Source: Saprospiraceae bacterium (lineage in GTDB: Bacteria; Bacteroidota; Bacteroidia; Chitinophagales; Saprospiraceae). From it: a DNA stretch of 64,000 nucleotides. The notes under the pieces were generated by a model. That model had not been told where the DNA came from. It made no database searches and was given only the letters and a program-made list of their open reading frames with translations. Of this stretch, positions 25,951 to 36,099 are shown piece by piece. Where the stretch lies: positions 3,258,001 through 3,322,000 of the forward strand of contig JADJLQ010000001.1 in assembly GCA_016709995.1 (NCBI GenBank). Reading direction: 5' to 3'. A program made the position numbers and the translations under genes. The stretch's first letter is position 1; the number at the start of each line of letters is the position of its first letter.

Positions 25951-27603
25951 ATGAAGACAGTAATTGGTATTGATTTTGGTACAGATTCTGTGAGGGCATT
26001 GGTAGTCGATGCTGCTACCGGATACGAGATAGCCTCTCATGTACATTTTTATTCCCGTTGGGCAAAAGGATGGTATTGTGATCCTTCCACTAATCTGTGG
26101 AGACAACATCCCCTGGATTATATCGAGGGATTGGAAGCTGCTATCAAAGGAGCCCTCAAATTGGCTGGTCCGGAAATCACCTCCTCGGTCGTAGGGATTA
26201 GTGTAGATACCACTGGCTCCACTCCGGTCGCTGTGGATAAAAGTGGCACCCCACTGGCCTTGCTTTCCGGATTTGAATCTAATCCTCATGCCATGTTCGT
26301 CTTGTGGAAAGATCACACTGCAGTGCAGGAAGCTGCAGAAATCAATGCCCTCTGCAGACGATGGACTACAGATTACACACAATTTGAAGGTGGTATCTAT
26401 TCTTCAGAATGGTTTTGGGCAAAGATATTGAAGGTCTCCCGGGAAGATCGATCTATATTGGCACACGCTTATTCATGGGTAGAGCATTGCGATTATATTC
26501 CATTTTTATTGACGGGCGGTAAAGATGTAAAATCGATGAAAAGAAGTCGCTGCGCAGCCGGTCATAAAGCATTATGGCATCCCTCCTGGAATGGATTGCC
26601 TTCCAATGATTTTTTTGCAGCACTGGATCCAGTGTTGGACGGTATGAGGGAAAGGATGTTTGAGGAGACCTTTACTTCGGATACTGTGGCAGGGCATCTG
26701 TCCGCTGCCTGGGCGACAAAGTTGGGACTGACTACGGAAGTGGTCGTGTCCGTCGGTGCTTTTGATGCACATATGGGGGCCGTCGGAGGACAGATCCAAC
26801 CATATTACCTATCCAAAGTGATGGGGACATCTACATGTGACATTCTCGTGGCACCCAATCAAGATAAAGAATCCCTGGTCAGAGGCATTTGTGGTCAGGT
26901 AGATGGATCAGTGATACCCGGGATGCTAGGGCTGGAAGCAGGTCAATCCGGATTTGGAGATATCTATGCCTGGTTTGTCAAAGTATTGACCTATGGAGTG
27001 CGTGAAATAATAGAATCATCCTCCATGCTGGATGCAGCAACTAAATCGCAATTAATACAGGAGTCTGCTGATAAATTAATGCTACAAATCAGTCAGGATG
27101 CTTCAGCCGTCCCTATTGGCTCGGGTGGCATACTATCTCTCGATTGGATGAATGGACGCAGGACTCCAGATGCCAATCAAATGCTCAAAGGCGTGATCAG
27201 TGGGCTCAATCTCGGTAGTGATGCTCCGCAGATCTTCCGGTCACTGGTAGAGGCTACTTGTTATGGGGCAAGATTGATCGTAGATCGGTTTATTGAAGAA
27301 GGCATTCCAATCAAAGGATTGATAGGCCTGGGAGGTGTAGCCAAAAAATCACCCTTTATCATGCAGATTATGGCCGATGTGATGAATATGCCTATCCGCA
27401 TCGTCAAGTCCGAGCAGACTTGTGCTTTGGGTGCCGCCATGTTTGCCGCCGTAGCCGCAGGAGTGTATCGCGATATTAATGAGGCCATGGAGGTCATGGG
27501 ATCAGGTTTTGATAAAGAATATCTGCCACAAACAGGATCAGTCGATCAATACGAAAAACTTTATCAATCCTACAAACAGCTTTGTGCGGTGATGGACCAA
27601 TAA
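25951..27603 (+). CDS. araB: Ribulokinase
   Basis: This kinase phosphorylates L-ribulose to L-ribulose-5-phosphate, the second step of arabinose use. The FGGY fold is visible in IGIDFGTDSVRALVVD at the start (first phosphate loop), VGISVDTTGSTPVAVD, and later SLDWMNGRRTPDANQ, ATCYGARLIVDRF and a GLGGVAKKSPFIMQIMAD segment. The 550-residue length is normal for AraB. An L-fuculokinase or xylulokinase reading is less likely because of the following araD and araA genes. Expression probably depends on an arabinose regulator not seen here. Confidence 0.94.
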   Translation: MKTVIGIDFGTDSVRALVVDAATGYEIASHVHFYSRWAKGWYCDPSTNLWRQHPLDYIEGLEAAIKGALKLAGPEITSSVVGISVDTTGSTPVAVDKSGTPLALLSGFESNPHAMFVLWKDHTAVQEAAEINALCRRWTTDYTQFEGGIYSSEWFWAKILKVSREDRSILAHAYSWVEHCDYIPFLLTGGKDVKSMKRSRCAAGHKALWHPSWNGLPSNDFFAALDPVLDGMRERMFEETFTSDTVAGHLSAAWATKLGLTTEVVVSVGAFDAHMGAVGGQIQPYYLSKVMGTSTCDILVAPNQDKESLVRGICGQVDGSVIPGMLGLEAGQSGFGDIYAWFVKVLTYGVREIIESSSMLDAATKSQLIQESADKLMLQISQDASAVPIGSGGILSLDWMNGRRTPDANQMLKGVISGLNLGSDAPQIFRSLVEATCYGARLIVDRFIEEGIPIKGLIGLGGVAKKSPFIMQIMADVMNMPIRIVKSEQTCALGAAMFAAVAAGVYRDINEAMEVMGSGFDKEYLPQTGSVDQYEKLYQSYKQLCAVMDQ

Positions 27604-27628
27604 TTTTATTTTTTTTTCAAACAGTAAT

Positions 27629-28330
27629 ATGAGCAAATACCAATCAATAAAACAAGCCGCCTACGAAGCTAATCTGCAACTCCCCAAATTAGGTTTGGTA
27701 TTATTTACTTTTGGCAATGCCAGTGCAGTAGATAGATCGGCAGGAGTCTTTGCTATCAAACCTAGCGGAGTCGCTTACGAATTATTGTCTCCGGAAGATA
27801 TGGTCATCGTAGACTTCGATGCCAAAGTGGTAGAAGGTAGGTTAAAGCCTTCCTCTGATACCAGGACCCATGCGGTGTTGTATAAAACCTGGCCGGAGAT
27901 CGGTGGCATAGCACATACCCACTCTACCTATGCTACTGCCTGGGCCCAAAGCCTCCAGGATATCCCGATCCTGGGTACCACCCATGCGGATCACCTTACG
28001 GTAGATATCCCTTGTGCGCCACCAATGAATGACCAATATATACAGGGGGATTATGAACATATGACCGGTCATCAAATCACGGAGACCTTGCGTAATCGTG
28101 ACTTGTCCTATCTGGATGTGGAGATGATCCTGGTGGGTAATCATGCCCCGTTTACCTGGGGCAAAGATGTCTACAAGGCAGTCTACAACAGCGCTGTCTG
28201 CGAAGCCATAGCCAAGATGGCTTTTATCTCCCTGCAAATCGACCCTGAAACCAAACGCATGAAATCTTCCCTCATCGATAAACACTTTGCCCGAAAACAC
28301 GGACAAGGTTCTTATTATGGACAGGAATAA
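27629..28330 (+). CDS. araD: L-ribulose-5-phosphate 4-epimerase
   Basis: The class II aldolase/epimerase fold is clear. Key parts are FGNASAVDR near residue 29, IKPSGVAYELL, the zinc ligands HTHSTYAT (H95 and H97) and a third His near VGNHAPFTWG (about 171). This converts L-ribulose-5-phosphate to D-xylulose-5-phosphate for the pentose phosphate pathway. It starts 25 bases after araB, so they are co-transcribed. The size (233 residues) is normal. The gene ends 56 bases before a membrane gene on the other strand. Confidence 0.94.
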   Translation: MSKYQSIKQAAYEANLQLPKLGLVLFTFGNASAVDRSAGVFAIKPSGVAYELLSPEDMVIVDFDAKVVEGRLKPSSDTRTHAVLYKTWPEIGGIAHTHSTYATAWAQSLQDIPILGTTHADHLTVDIPCAPPMNDQYIQGDYEHMTGHQITETLRNRDLSYLDVEMILVGNHAPFTWGKDVYKAVYNSAVCEAIAKMAFISLQIDPETKRMKSSLIDKHFARKHGQGSYYGQE

Positions 28331-28385
28331 AATTGGTTTCTCAAAAAAGAAGTGAATTTTATACTTGAGCGACAGGTTGAAAAAA

Positions 28386-29117
28386 TTACCACAGTCCCGC
28401 AAACCATACCCCGAATGATCTCCAAAAATCAAATTGATAGAGCGTCAAAGTAGTGATATGGTAGACCATGACTAAAATCAAAGCAGTTAGAAATGCATCT
28501 TTTCTCTTATTAGCGCTCCAGTCCCAAACTACCAGGCAAAGCAAAAGGATATCTGCCAGCAAAAATCCGGCTGTAGGCACCAGGGGTATACCCTCCAACT
28601 TCGGCACCAAAGCCAATATGGGCTTAAAATGATGATGGATGAGCCTATCTGTGACCGGCGTAAACAAAGGAAAAATAGTTGATACCATATACCTGGCATG
28701 CAAACCTGGATGTTTTCGATGATAGATCGCCAGGGCAAATAAAAGGACAAAAAGAAAAGTTGCATTGACCATGAGGGCCAGGTTAAAAAGGTCTATAGCC
28801 CTCCAGGTAGTTACCTCAGCCATCAACGAATGTACCAGGTCTAGGGTGGAAAAAAATATATAAGGAACCAGTAGGTAAGAAAATTTTCCAATCAACCGGT
28901 GAATAGAATTTTTATTGATTCTGATGAGCAGGGCCTGCGATATCAACATCATACACCACATCATCATACCCAGGCCATGGGTATGATATTTTATAGCTAC
29001 TTCTTTAGATTCGATCAACGGGGAGAAATAACCCGGCCAAAATGCCCAGAGTGCAAACAGGAAAAAAATAATAAACACGTAGATGGCACTTCGATTCAAA
29101 AAAAGATCAGGTTTCAT
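28386..29117 (-). CDS. Multi-spanning membrane protein (DUF2306-like)
   Basis: The 243-residue protein has about six hydrophobic segments. Conserved-looking features are the His-rich KYHTHGLGMMMW segment (near residue 45), HRLIGKFSYLLVP (about 73-85), and HARYMV after the fourth span. These resemble DUF2306-type and haem- or metal-coordinating membrane families; the assignment is tentative and no function is known. It lies on the opposite strand between araD and araA, an unusual break in the arabinose cluster. Confidence 0.7.
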   Translation of the reverse strand: MKPDLFLNRSAIYVFIIFFLFALWAFWPGYFSPLIESKEVAIKYHTHGLGMMMWCMMLISQALLIRINKNSIHRLIGKFSYLLVPYIFFSTLDLVHSLMAEVTTWRAIDLFNLALMVNATFLFVLLFALAIYHRKHPGLHARYMVSTIFPLFTPVTDRLIHHHFKPILALVPKLEGIPLVPTAGFLLADILLLCLVVWDWSANKRKDAFLTALILVMVYHITTLTLYQFDFWRSFGVWFAGLW

Positions 29118-29247
29118 GAAGGGTCTGTTTTTTCAAAAAAACGATGGAAGAAAGATACAGAATAATCCCAGTCTGAAATATGGCACCAGTAGCACCTTTC
29201 TTATTATATTACCCTGGTTTTATAACTCTTAAAAATTTGATCTTTTT

Positions 29248-30753
29248 ATGCTTCCTTCATTAGCTGAATTCGAAATCTGGTTTGTCACCGGTAGTCAACA
29301 TTTGTATGGTGATACCACCCTGACCAAAGTCAATACCCATTCAAAAGAAATCGCCAGATACCTGGATGAGCAGCCCTCGATTCCGGTCAAGATCATTTTC
29401 AAACCCGTCCTCACTACTCCTGAAGAGATCTTTGCATTGATCAAAGAGGCTAACTATCAGGATTCCTGTATCGGTTTGATCCTTTGGATGCACACTTTCT
29501 CCCCGGCTAAAATGTGGATCAATGGTCTGAATATCCTGCACAAACCATTTGCTCACCTGCACACTCAATACAACGCCAGTATCCCATGGTCATCTATCGA
29601 CATGGATTTTATGAACCTGAATCAGTCCGCTCATGGTGATAGAGAGTTTGGGTTTATGGCCAGCAGGATGCACCTGAGAAGGAAGGTCATCGTCGGTCAC
29701 TGGAAAAATCAAGCTGTCATCAATAAAATATCCACCTGGACCAGAATAGCAGCTGCCTGGCAGGACAGTCAAACCATGAAAGTGGCCAGGATAGGTGATA
29801 ATATGCGACAAGTAGCGGTCACAGAAGGCAATAAAGTATCTGCACAAATCCAATTTGGTTACCAGGTAAACACGTACGGTGTAGGTGACCTGGTCGGATA
29901 TGTCGATGATGTCACTGAAAGCGAAATCATCCATACTATGCAAGCTTACGAAGATCAGTACGAGGTGATGATAAGCCTGCATCACGGTTTCGAAAAAAGA
30001 CAATCCCTGGTAGAAGCAGCCCGTATAGAGGTCGGATTGAGACATTTTTTGAATGATGGAGGATTTCAAGCTTTTACAGATACTTTCGAAGATCTCCACG
30101 GTTTACGCCAGCTCCCGGGCATCGCAGTCCAACGATTGATGGCAGAAGGATATGGATTCGCCGGAGAAGGCGACTGGAAGACCGCTGCATTGGTACGTAG
30201 CATGAAAGTCATGGCCACAGGGCTGCCTGGGGGCAATAGTTTTATGGAAGACTATACCTACCATTTTGACGAGGCTGATGACCTGGTACTGGGAGCCCAT
30301 ATGTTAGAGATCTGTCCTTCAATAAGTTCATCTAAGGCGCGGTGTGAGGTACATCCATTGGGGATAGGTGGCAAAGATGATCCTGTAAGATTGGTTTTTG
30401 AAGGTGATCCCGGACCAGCCATCAATGCATCGCTGATAGACCTGGGAGATCGATTCAGATTGGTGATTAACGAGGTCGTAGCCCTTGAGATCAGCGAGGA
30501 CATGCCCTACCTTCCTGTCGCGAGGACCCTTTGGAAGCCCTTGCCGGATCTTGCCCTGGCAGCTGAAGCCTGGATAGTAGCAGGAGGTGCCCATCACACC
30601 TGCTTTAGTCAAAATATAGGTGCGGATGCTTTGCAAGATTATGCAGACTTAGCCGGTATAGAATGTGTACGGATAGATAGTCATACGACCAATATCAATG
30701 ACTTCAAACAGAAGTTACGCAATAATGCCGCCTATTTTCACCGCCAGCAATAA
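29248..30753 (+). CDS. araA: L-arabinose isomerase
   Basis: This enzyme converts L-arabinose to L-ribulose. Motifs visible are FVTGSQHLYG at the start, LILWMHTFSPAKMWI, GFAGEGDWKTAALVR (first metal-ligand Glu), FMEDYTYHF (second Glu), CEVHPLGIGGKDDPV (His) and VAGGAHHTCFS (last His). The manganese site and the usual length (501 residues) are complete. It follows araB and araD but is separated by a gene on the other strand, so it needs its own promoter in the gap 29118-29247. The convergent secreted-protein gene ends 6 bases after it. Confidence 0.95.
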   Translation: MLPSLAEFEIWFVTGSQHLYGDTTLTKVNTHSKEIARYLDEQPSIPVKIIFKPVLTTPEEIFALIKEANYQDSCIGLILWMHTFSPAKMWINGLNILHKPFAHLHTQYNASIPWSSIDMDFMNLNQSAHGDREFGFMASRMHLRRKVIVGHWKNQAVINKISTWTRIAAAWQDSQTMKVARIGDNMRQVAVTEGNKVSAQIQFGYQVNTYGVGDLVGYVDDVTESEIIHTMQAYEDQYEVMISLHHGFEKRQSLVEAARIEVGLRHFLNDGGFQAFTDTFEDLHGLRQLPGIAVQRLMAEGYGFAGEGDWKTAALVRSMKVMATGLPGGNSFMEDYTYHFDEADDLVLGAHMLEICPSISSSKARCEVHPLGIGGKDDPVRLVFEGDPGPAINASLIDLGDRFRLVINEVVALEISEDMPYLPVARTLWKPLPDLALAAEAWIVAGGAHHTCFSQNIGADALQDYADLAGIECVRIDSHTTNINDFKQKLRNNAAYFHRQQ

Positions 30754-30759
30754 TAGAAT

Positions 30760-33700
30760 CTACTCGACCACTATTTTTTTGACGATTTGATTACGGCCAG
30801 TATTTATCCTTAGAAAATATACTCCTGATGAAAGCTGCTCTACATTTAATGACATAGATTCATGAAGTGGTATATTTTTCCAGGTGGATTGAATCTGACC
30901 ATTGATATTGGTGAGTTCTAACCATCCCTGATGGTCTACGTTATCATGTAACTTGATGTTTAAGGTAGACCGTACCGGGTTTGGAAATACTTCTACGGTC
31001 ATCGGATGTATTGGAGCAGATCTTGCCTCCAGAGAAAACAACGCAGAAGGGGCATCTGGCATGGTAAAAGCCATATTAGGAGTATACACGCTTTTAGAAA
31101 AGAAACATTCAGCTCCTACCTTAAACTGATAGCTGCCTCCGGGGGCCAGGTTGGTCACCGTAAATTGATTGTTGAGCACAGTTTGAAGCAAGCTGAAGGC
31201 AGGTGTATCGCCGGTGGATTCTGCCACTAGTTTGTAATATTTCAATCCCGTCACTGGCCCCCAGGATACGAGAGCACTTGTGGCAGAGATGAAATTCACA
31301 GCGAGGCCCGGAGGTGCATCGCAATCAAATTTGCTGGTAGCAGTGCTGTTGGTGGCTGGCGTAGTCACTATCGTATGGCTGGTACGCTGAGATACCCCAG
31401 TGCCACAGATAGTTTTTACGAAAATATTATAAACATTATTGGGCAACAGACCAGTGATGGTGATGGTGGAATCAGTATACTGCGTAGTGATATATCGGTA
31501 TACCTCCGGATGGGCCACATCGATTACTTCTATGGTGTAGTTTGCAGCGCCACTTCCTTTGTTCCATTTTAAGGTCACAGAATTTTTGGTTGCTTGAATG
31601 ATCCGTGGTGAAATTGAATTGGTACAACTTGAATCGACAGGAGCATAATGGCCGATGGCTTCGTCATCCGATCCTCCAATGACCACGATAGCAGTCTGAC
31701 TCCACGAAGTCTGTTGAGTTCCACATACACCTTGCACTTTAAATTCATATACACCCTCAGTCAAAGTGGTCGAATAAGTCTTATCAAGCAAAACCTCTTC
31801 AATAAGATTGGTAGCTGCATTAGTGTTATTTAACTGAAGCATATATTGAGCTGTCCCTCCAGCCCAGGTAAGGGTCACTGCATGACCAACTACCATCGCA
31901 GATAGTCCGGTAGGAACACGATGACAAGTATCTGGTTCGGGGGTGGTGACCACAGGACTTGCAGCATTGACGGTGAACTCTGACCAGGAACTCCACTCGC
32001 TATAATCATTGCCACACTGGCTTCTTACTCGGTAATGATAACCACCATTTGGAAGGGTAGCCAGATAGGATTTTGTATTCAAGCCTGCCGAAATCACAGC
32101 CTCGCCGGTGACCCTGTTTTCAGCCTGGAGCTGGTATTGATCTGCCGATCCCGACCAGGATAAAGTCACATCATGTAAGGCGACAGATGGAAAAAGTTGA
32201 GTTGGAGCTGCACAAGTACTTGGTGGGCTGCCCGGTCCTGGGATTGGATGATCACCCTGGATGGTAAACCAACCATAATCACACCAATCACTCCAATCAG
32301 GTGGACACTTGCTCTTTACTCTGCATCGGTAATTGCCGGGAGCCAGCGTAGATTGAAAAATCGTGCCTGCCATGATATCGTTATTGACCATGACATTCTT
32401 ATCGGTGTTCTCCAATTCTATCTGATATTGACTACCATCTCCTGACCACGAAATAGTGGCATAGGTACCATTGATGGAAAATAGCATATGATAAGGCTTG
32501 GCACAAGGAGGATGCGAAGCATAATTGATTGTAAATATTACCTCAGAGGTCCAGGAGCTATAGCCTGATCCGCATACGGTGCGCACCTTAGCTTTATAGG
32601 TACCATTGGGCAAAGTAGCCTGGTAAGGTGAGCTAGCCCAGGTAGCTGAAACCACCGTGGCATAAGTATTGACATTGATGATCTCCAGATGATAATCAGC
32701 AGCGGATCCCGACCAGGTCAAAGTGACTTTATCGCCACTGACGGACGAGGTCAAATAACTGGGAGCATAACAATGCGGGTCTGTATAATTAACAGCAAAG
32801 ATCTGATCTGTACACCAATCACTGTATTGGCTTCCACAGACGCTCTTAACTCGCCATTTATAATATCCGTTGGGCAGGGAGATTTGATAGTTGGTAGTAG
32901 ATATCAGGCTGGTCACCACAGTAGCATGGGTAGTGGTATTGATGATCTCGAGATGATATTGGGAGGCATAACCCGTCCAGGATAGACTCACCTGGGATCC
33001 ATTGATAGTATGAGCCAGGTTGGTTGGTACATAACAATGACCATAGTATGTATTGACTGAAAATGAAACGTAATCACTCCAAAGGCAGGAACTGCCCTGT
33101 CTTACCCTGTACTTATAATTGCCATCTACCAGGTTGATATGATAGGGGTTTGTGGCGATGGGTATAGTGACTACCAGGGTAGAGGTTGAAATATTAAAGA
33201 TTTCAAGATCGTATTGGGTCACGGTGCCATACCAGCTTAATGTCACGTAAGAACCACTCACTGACGCAGTCAAACCAGAAGGCTTGTAACATGCTACTGG
33301 ACATATATCATGACAGCCACCACCACAGTCTACTCCGGTTTCAGAACCATTTTTTACTCCATCATAACATGTGGGAAAAAGAGTCGTACGCACGAGCACA
33401 TCGGAAGTATCCTTGTCACCGCAATTGTCGTAAACGATGGCTTTAAAGTAATTTTTAGAAGCATATTCTGCGTGCGTGGTATAAGTAGTTGAATACGGAG
33501 CACTATAATCTGTTTTGAACAAGCTAGTTCCATTATAAAATTCAACTTTGCTGATAGAGATATTATCCATAGCAGTTACACTCAGATTGATTGTGGTGCC
33601 TGGGATTATAGGTTCGGGCGTAACCGTAAAGCTGGTGATCACCGGAGGGGTAGGTATCTGGCAGAGGTCACAACTATTTACTTTTAATGTCCCCCAGCAA

Positions 33701-34011
33701 GAGTTTTTTGAGACGGAGTCTATAATATGATAGGTCATGCTATAACCGGAATGACTAATGTCCAGCGCACCGTCAGTATTCATTTGATGGGTGCCATAGG
33801 GATAGTCTAACTTGAGCTGATAGGCCTGGCAAGTCGGCGAGATATCAGATGGATTGGTCATCAGGTCATACGGACTCAAAGCTCTGGTACATCCAAATTC
33901 AGGGTGCAGAGAAGTGCTTAAATTTTTAGGGCAATTGAGGTTGCAGTTTTGACCGGAGGTAGCCAGGCTATGGAGGCAAATGATAATAAAACCAAGTAGA
34001 ATTTTTTTCAT
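30760..34011 (-). CDS. Large secreted protein with about eight fibronectin type III-like repeats and a T9SS tail
   Basis: From ATG 34011 a signal peptide (MKKILLGFIIICLHSLATSG) leads a 1083-residue protein. Then come a Cys-rich N-terminal part, a beta-sandwich segment (PVITSFTVTPEPIIPGTTIN) and GVKNGSETGVDCGGGC, a motif seen in T9SS cargo. About eight FN3-like repeats follow, each opening with a Cys (CYKPSGL, CYVPTNL, CYAPSYL, CAKPYHM, CAAPTQL, CHRVPTGL and others). The end is a T9SS sorting domain (VFPNPVRSTLNIKL, with a final VVE). It is likely a surface adhesin or polymer-binding protein. The upstream TTG start is less plausible. Confidence 0.88.
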   Translation of the reverse strand: MKKILLGFIIICLHSLATSGQNCNLNCPKNLSTSLHPEFGCTRALSPYDLMTNPSDISPTCQAYQLKLDYPYGTHQMNTDGALDISHSGYSMTYHIIDSVSKNSCWGTLKVNSCDLCQIPTPPVITSFTVTPEPIIPGTTINLSVTAMDNISISKVEFYNGTSLFKTDYSAPYSTTYTTHAEYASKNYFKAIVYDNCGDKDTSDVLVRTTLFPTCYDGVKNGSETGVDCGGGCHDICPVACYKPSGLTASVSGSYVTLSWYGTVTQYDLEIFNISTSTLVVTIPIATNPYHINLVDGNYKYRVRQGSSCLWSDYVSFSVNTYYGHCYVPTNLAHTINGSQVSLSWTGYASQYHLEIINTTTHATVVTSLISTTNYQISLPNGYYKWRVKSVCGSQYSDWCTDQIFAVNYTDPHCYAPSYLTSSVSGDKVTLTWSGSAADYHLEIINVNTYATVVSATWASSPYQATLPNGTYKAKVRTVCGSGYSSWTSEVIFTINYASHPPCAKPYHMLFSINGTYATISWSGDGSQYQIELENTDKNVMVNNDIMAGTIFQSTLAPGNYRCRVKSKCPPDWSDWCDYGWFTIQGDHPIPGPGSPPSTCAAPTQLFPSVALHDVTLSWSGSADQYQLQAENRVTGEAVISAGLNTKSYLATLPNGGYHYRVRSQCGNDYSEWSSWSEFTVNAASPVVTTPEPDTCHRVPTGLSAMVVGHAVTLTWAGGTAQYMLQLNNTNAATNLIEEVLLDKTYSTTLTEGVYEFKVQGVCGTQQTSWSQTAIVVIGGSDDEAIGHYAPVDSSCTNSISPRIIQATKNSVTLKWNKGSGAANYTIEVIDVAHPEVYRYITTQYTDSTITITGLLPNNVYNIFVKTICGTGVSQRTSHTIVTTPATNSTATSKFDCDAPPGLAVNFISATSALVSWGPVTGLKYYKLVAESTGDTPAFSLLQTVLNNQFTVTNLAPGGSYQFKVGAECFFSKSVYTPNMAFTMPDAPSALFSLEARSAPIHPMTVEVFPNPVRSTLNIKLHDNVDHQGWLELTNINGQIQSTWKNIPLHESMSLNVEQLSSGVYFLRINTGRNQIVKKIVVE

Positions 34012-34230
34012 AGTATTCTGATTAACCGATTGATACACAATAATCAGGGGGCAATCAAATATCCGAAAAACATATATAAGTAATAGCATTTTTTATGGTT
34101 AAAATCATCATACAGGATTGTCTAATACTTAATGTCTTACCGATCAATGTTATAATGGTCAGATAGGTAAATAAAATAATTAAGTTCGGTAGTTAAAATA
34201 AGTGATCAGTGACGAAAGCAAGCCAATCCC

Positions 34231-34238
34231 TATCTTCG
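34231..34238 (+). promoter_or_regulatory. Variant -7 box before the MFS gene
   Basis: TATCTTCG is a one-base variant of TAnnTTTG. It ends four bases before the ATG at 34243, as in other leaderless-looking genes here. Confidence 0.35.
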
Positions 34239-34242
34239 CACC

Positions 34243-35445
34243 ATGCCACCTGTGCCTGAGGCCACCCGACTGTATACCACCCCTTTTTTATTACTTTGTT
34301 TGTCCCATGCTTTGTTTGCCGGCAGCTTCAATATGATGATCCCTGAGCTGCCAAATTATCTGCGATCAATGGGCGGTGCACAATATATTGGCTTGATCAT
34401 TGCACTTTTTACGGTGACTGCAGGAGCATCCCGTCCATTTAGTGGTAAACTGACCGATACGATTGGTCGGCTGCCGGTCATGTATTTTGGCGTTTTTGCT
34501 TGTATTATTTGTGGGTTTTTATACCCGGTGATGCATACTGTAGCGGGTTTTTTGTGGATACGGTTTTTTCATGGGTTTTCTACGGGATTCAAACCGACCG
34601 CTTCTTCGGCTTATGTAGCGGATATCGTGCCCTGGAATCGCCGGGGTGAAGCGCTTGGCATCTTAGGTATATGTTCCAGCGTAGGGTCCTCTGCTACACC
34701 ACCTTTGGGAAGCTGGGTTGTATCCTCCTATGGAATCAATATGATGTTTTATGTATCTTCTTTGCTTGCATTTATTTCTCTCATTATTTTAATTCAGCTG
34801 CCAGAGACCCTGGTAGGAAATAAAAAATTTAAATTAAGTCATCTAAAAGTCGATAAGCAGGATATATTTGATCCTTTAGTGTTGCCGGCAGCCATCGTGA
34901 TGATCTGCTGTTATTTTTCTTACGGAGTCCTTTTGACCTTAGCGCCCGATATCAGTGACCGATTACAATTGGGCAATCGGGGTATTTATTTTACGGTATT
35001 TACATTATCCAGCATCGCCACCAGGTTTTTTGCAGGTAAAATAGCAGATAGAGTGGGCAGAGTGCCAGTCATTAAAGCATCGATCTTTATTATCATCCTG
35101 GCGATGTTGGTTTATGCTCTTTGTCATACCCCTGCCTTATTTTACATAGCCTCTGTCTTGTTTGGATTCGGTATCGGGATATTCTTCCCGGCTATCTCTG
35201 CCTGGACGATTGATTTAGGGGAGCATGACAAAAGAGGCCGAGCCATGGCTACGATGTATATCTCGCTGGAGATAGCGATCGGCGGAGGTGCCTTCATATC
35301 TGGATCATATATCGGTGATCATGTAGGACGGGTACCCTATATGTTTTACTTTTCAGCATTGATGGGCATCATTGGGCTTGTCTACCTATATCGATATGAC
35401 AATTCGAAGATCATGCCTTTGATTAAGAATTTAAGAAATAGATAA
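34243..35445 (+). CDS. Major facilitator superfamily transporter
   Basis: The 400-residue protein has 12 hydrophobic segments. Two family motif A copies are visible, GKLTDTIGRLPVM and GKIADRVGRVPVI, one in each half. It is probably a proton-coupled exporter or uptake system of the drug/sugar type; the substrate cannot be read. The ATG is close behind a variant -7 box. The DJ-1/PfpI gene follows after 88 bases on the same strand. Confidence 0.9.
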   Translation: MPPVPEATRLYTTPFLLLCLSHALFAGSFNMMIPELPNYLRSMGGAQYIGLIIALFTVTAGASRPFSGKLTDTIGRLPVMYFGVFACIICGFLYPVMHTVAGFLWIRFFHGFSTGFKPTASSAYVADIVPWNRRGEALGILGICSSVGSSATPPLGSWVVSSYGINMMFYVSSLLAFISLIILIQLPETLVGNKKFKLSHLKVDKQDIFDPLVLPAAIVMICCYFSYGVLLTLAPDISDRLQLGNRGIYFTVFTLSSIATRFFAGKIADRVGRVPVIKASIFIIILAMLVYALCHTPALFYIASVLFGFGIGIFFPAISAWTIDLGEHDKRGRAMATMYISLEIAIGGGAFISGSYIGDHVGRVPYMFYFSALMGIIGLVYLYRYDNSKIMPLIKNLRNR

Positions 35446-35490
35446 GTTATAACTAAAACGCTGTTTTTGTCCTTTTTCGGCCATCTTGTT

Positions 35491-35498
35491 TATCTTCG
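35491..35498 (+). promoter_or_regulatory. Variant -7 box before the DJ-1/PfpI gene
   Basis: TATCTTCG, the same variant as at 34231, lies 35 bases before the ATG at 35534. A T-rich stretch about 22 bases further upstream could serve as the -33 element. Confidence 0.35.
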
Positions 35499-35533
35499 AT
35501 CCCATTAACCTTTATTCCAATAATTAATAGCTC

Positions 35534-36088
35534 ATGTCATCCAAAAAAATACTCATCATCACAGGCGATGCCGGCGAAAGCTTCGAGGTACTCTATGCCA
35601 AACAACGTATGATCGAGGCTGGCCATCTTCCTGTGATCGCTGCCCCTGCAGTCAAAAGAATGAATCTGGTCATCCATGATTTTGAACCAGGATGGGATAC
35701 CTACAAAGAAAGCCCGGGCTACCAGGTGATGTCCGATGTGGACTTTGACCACGTAGCCTCGCAAGACTATGATGCTGTAATTTGTATCGGTGGCAGAGCC
35801 CCTGAATACTTGCGCAATGACGCACGAGTGATCAGGCTGGTGCAAGAGTTTAATGTTCAAGGTAAATACATATTTGCCATCTGCCATGGTATTCAGATAC
35901 TGGTCACTGCCGGACTGGTTGAAAACAAAAACATCACCTGCTATGAACATGTCAAGTTTGAAGTCACTTCTTGCGGTGGTACCTATATTAAAGATCAGGA
36001 AGCGGTACAAGATGGCAAGATCATTACCGGTCAGACCTGGCAATCACACCCTGAGTTTTATCGGTTGGTCATGCAAAGTCTCGCATAA
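35534..36088 (+). CDS. DJ-1/PfpI family protein
   Basis: The 184-residue cytoplasmic protein has the class I glutamine amidotransferase-like fold. The nucleophile elbow is AICHGIQI (C117, followed by H118), and a conserved Glu is near residue 16. GGRAPEYLRND is characteristic of the PfpI-like subgroup. Members act as glyoxalase-like, deglycase or protease-like stress proteins; the reaction here is not known. The gene ends 11 bases from the end of the convergent amylase gene. Confidence 0.9.
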   Translation: MSSKKILIITGDAGESFEVLYAKQRMIEAGHLPVIAAPAVKRMNLVIHDFEPGWDTYKESPGYQVMSDVDFDHVASQDYDAVICIGGRAPEYLRNDARVIRLVQEFNVQGKYIFAICHGIQILVTAGLVENKNITCYEHVKFEVTSCGGTYIKDQEAVQDGKIITGQTWQSHPEFYRLVMQSLA

Positions 36089-36099
36089 GATCATCCTTT

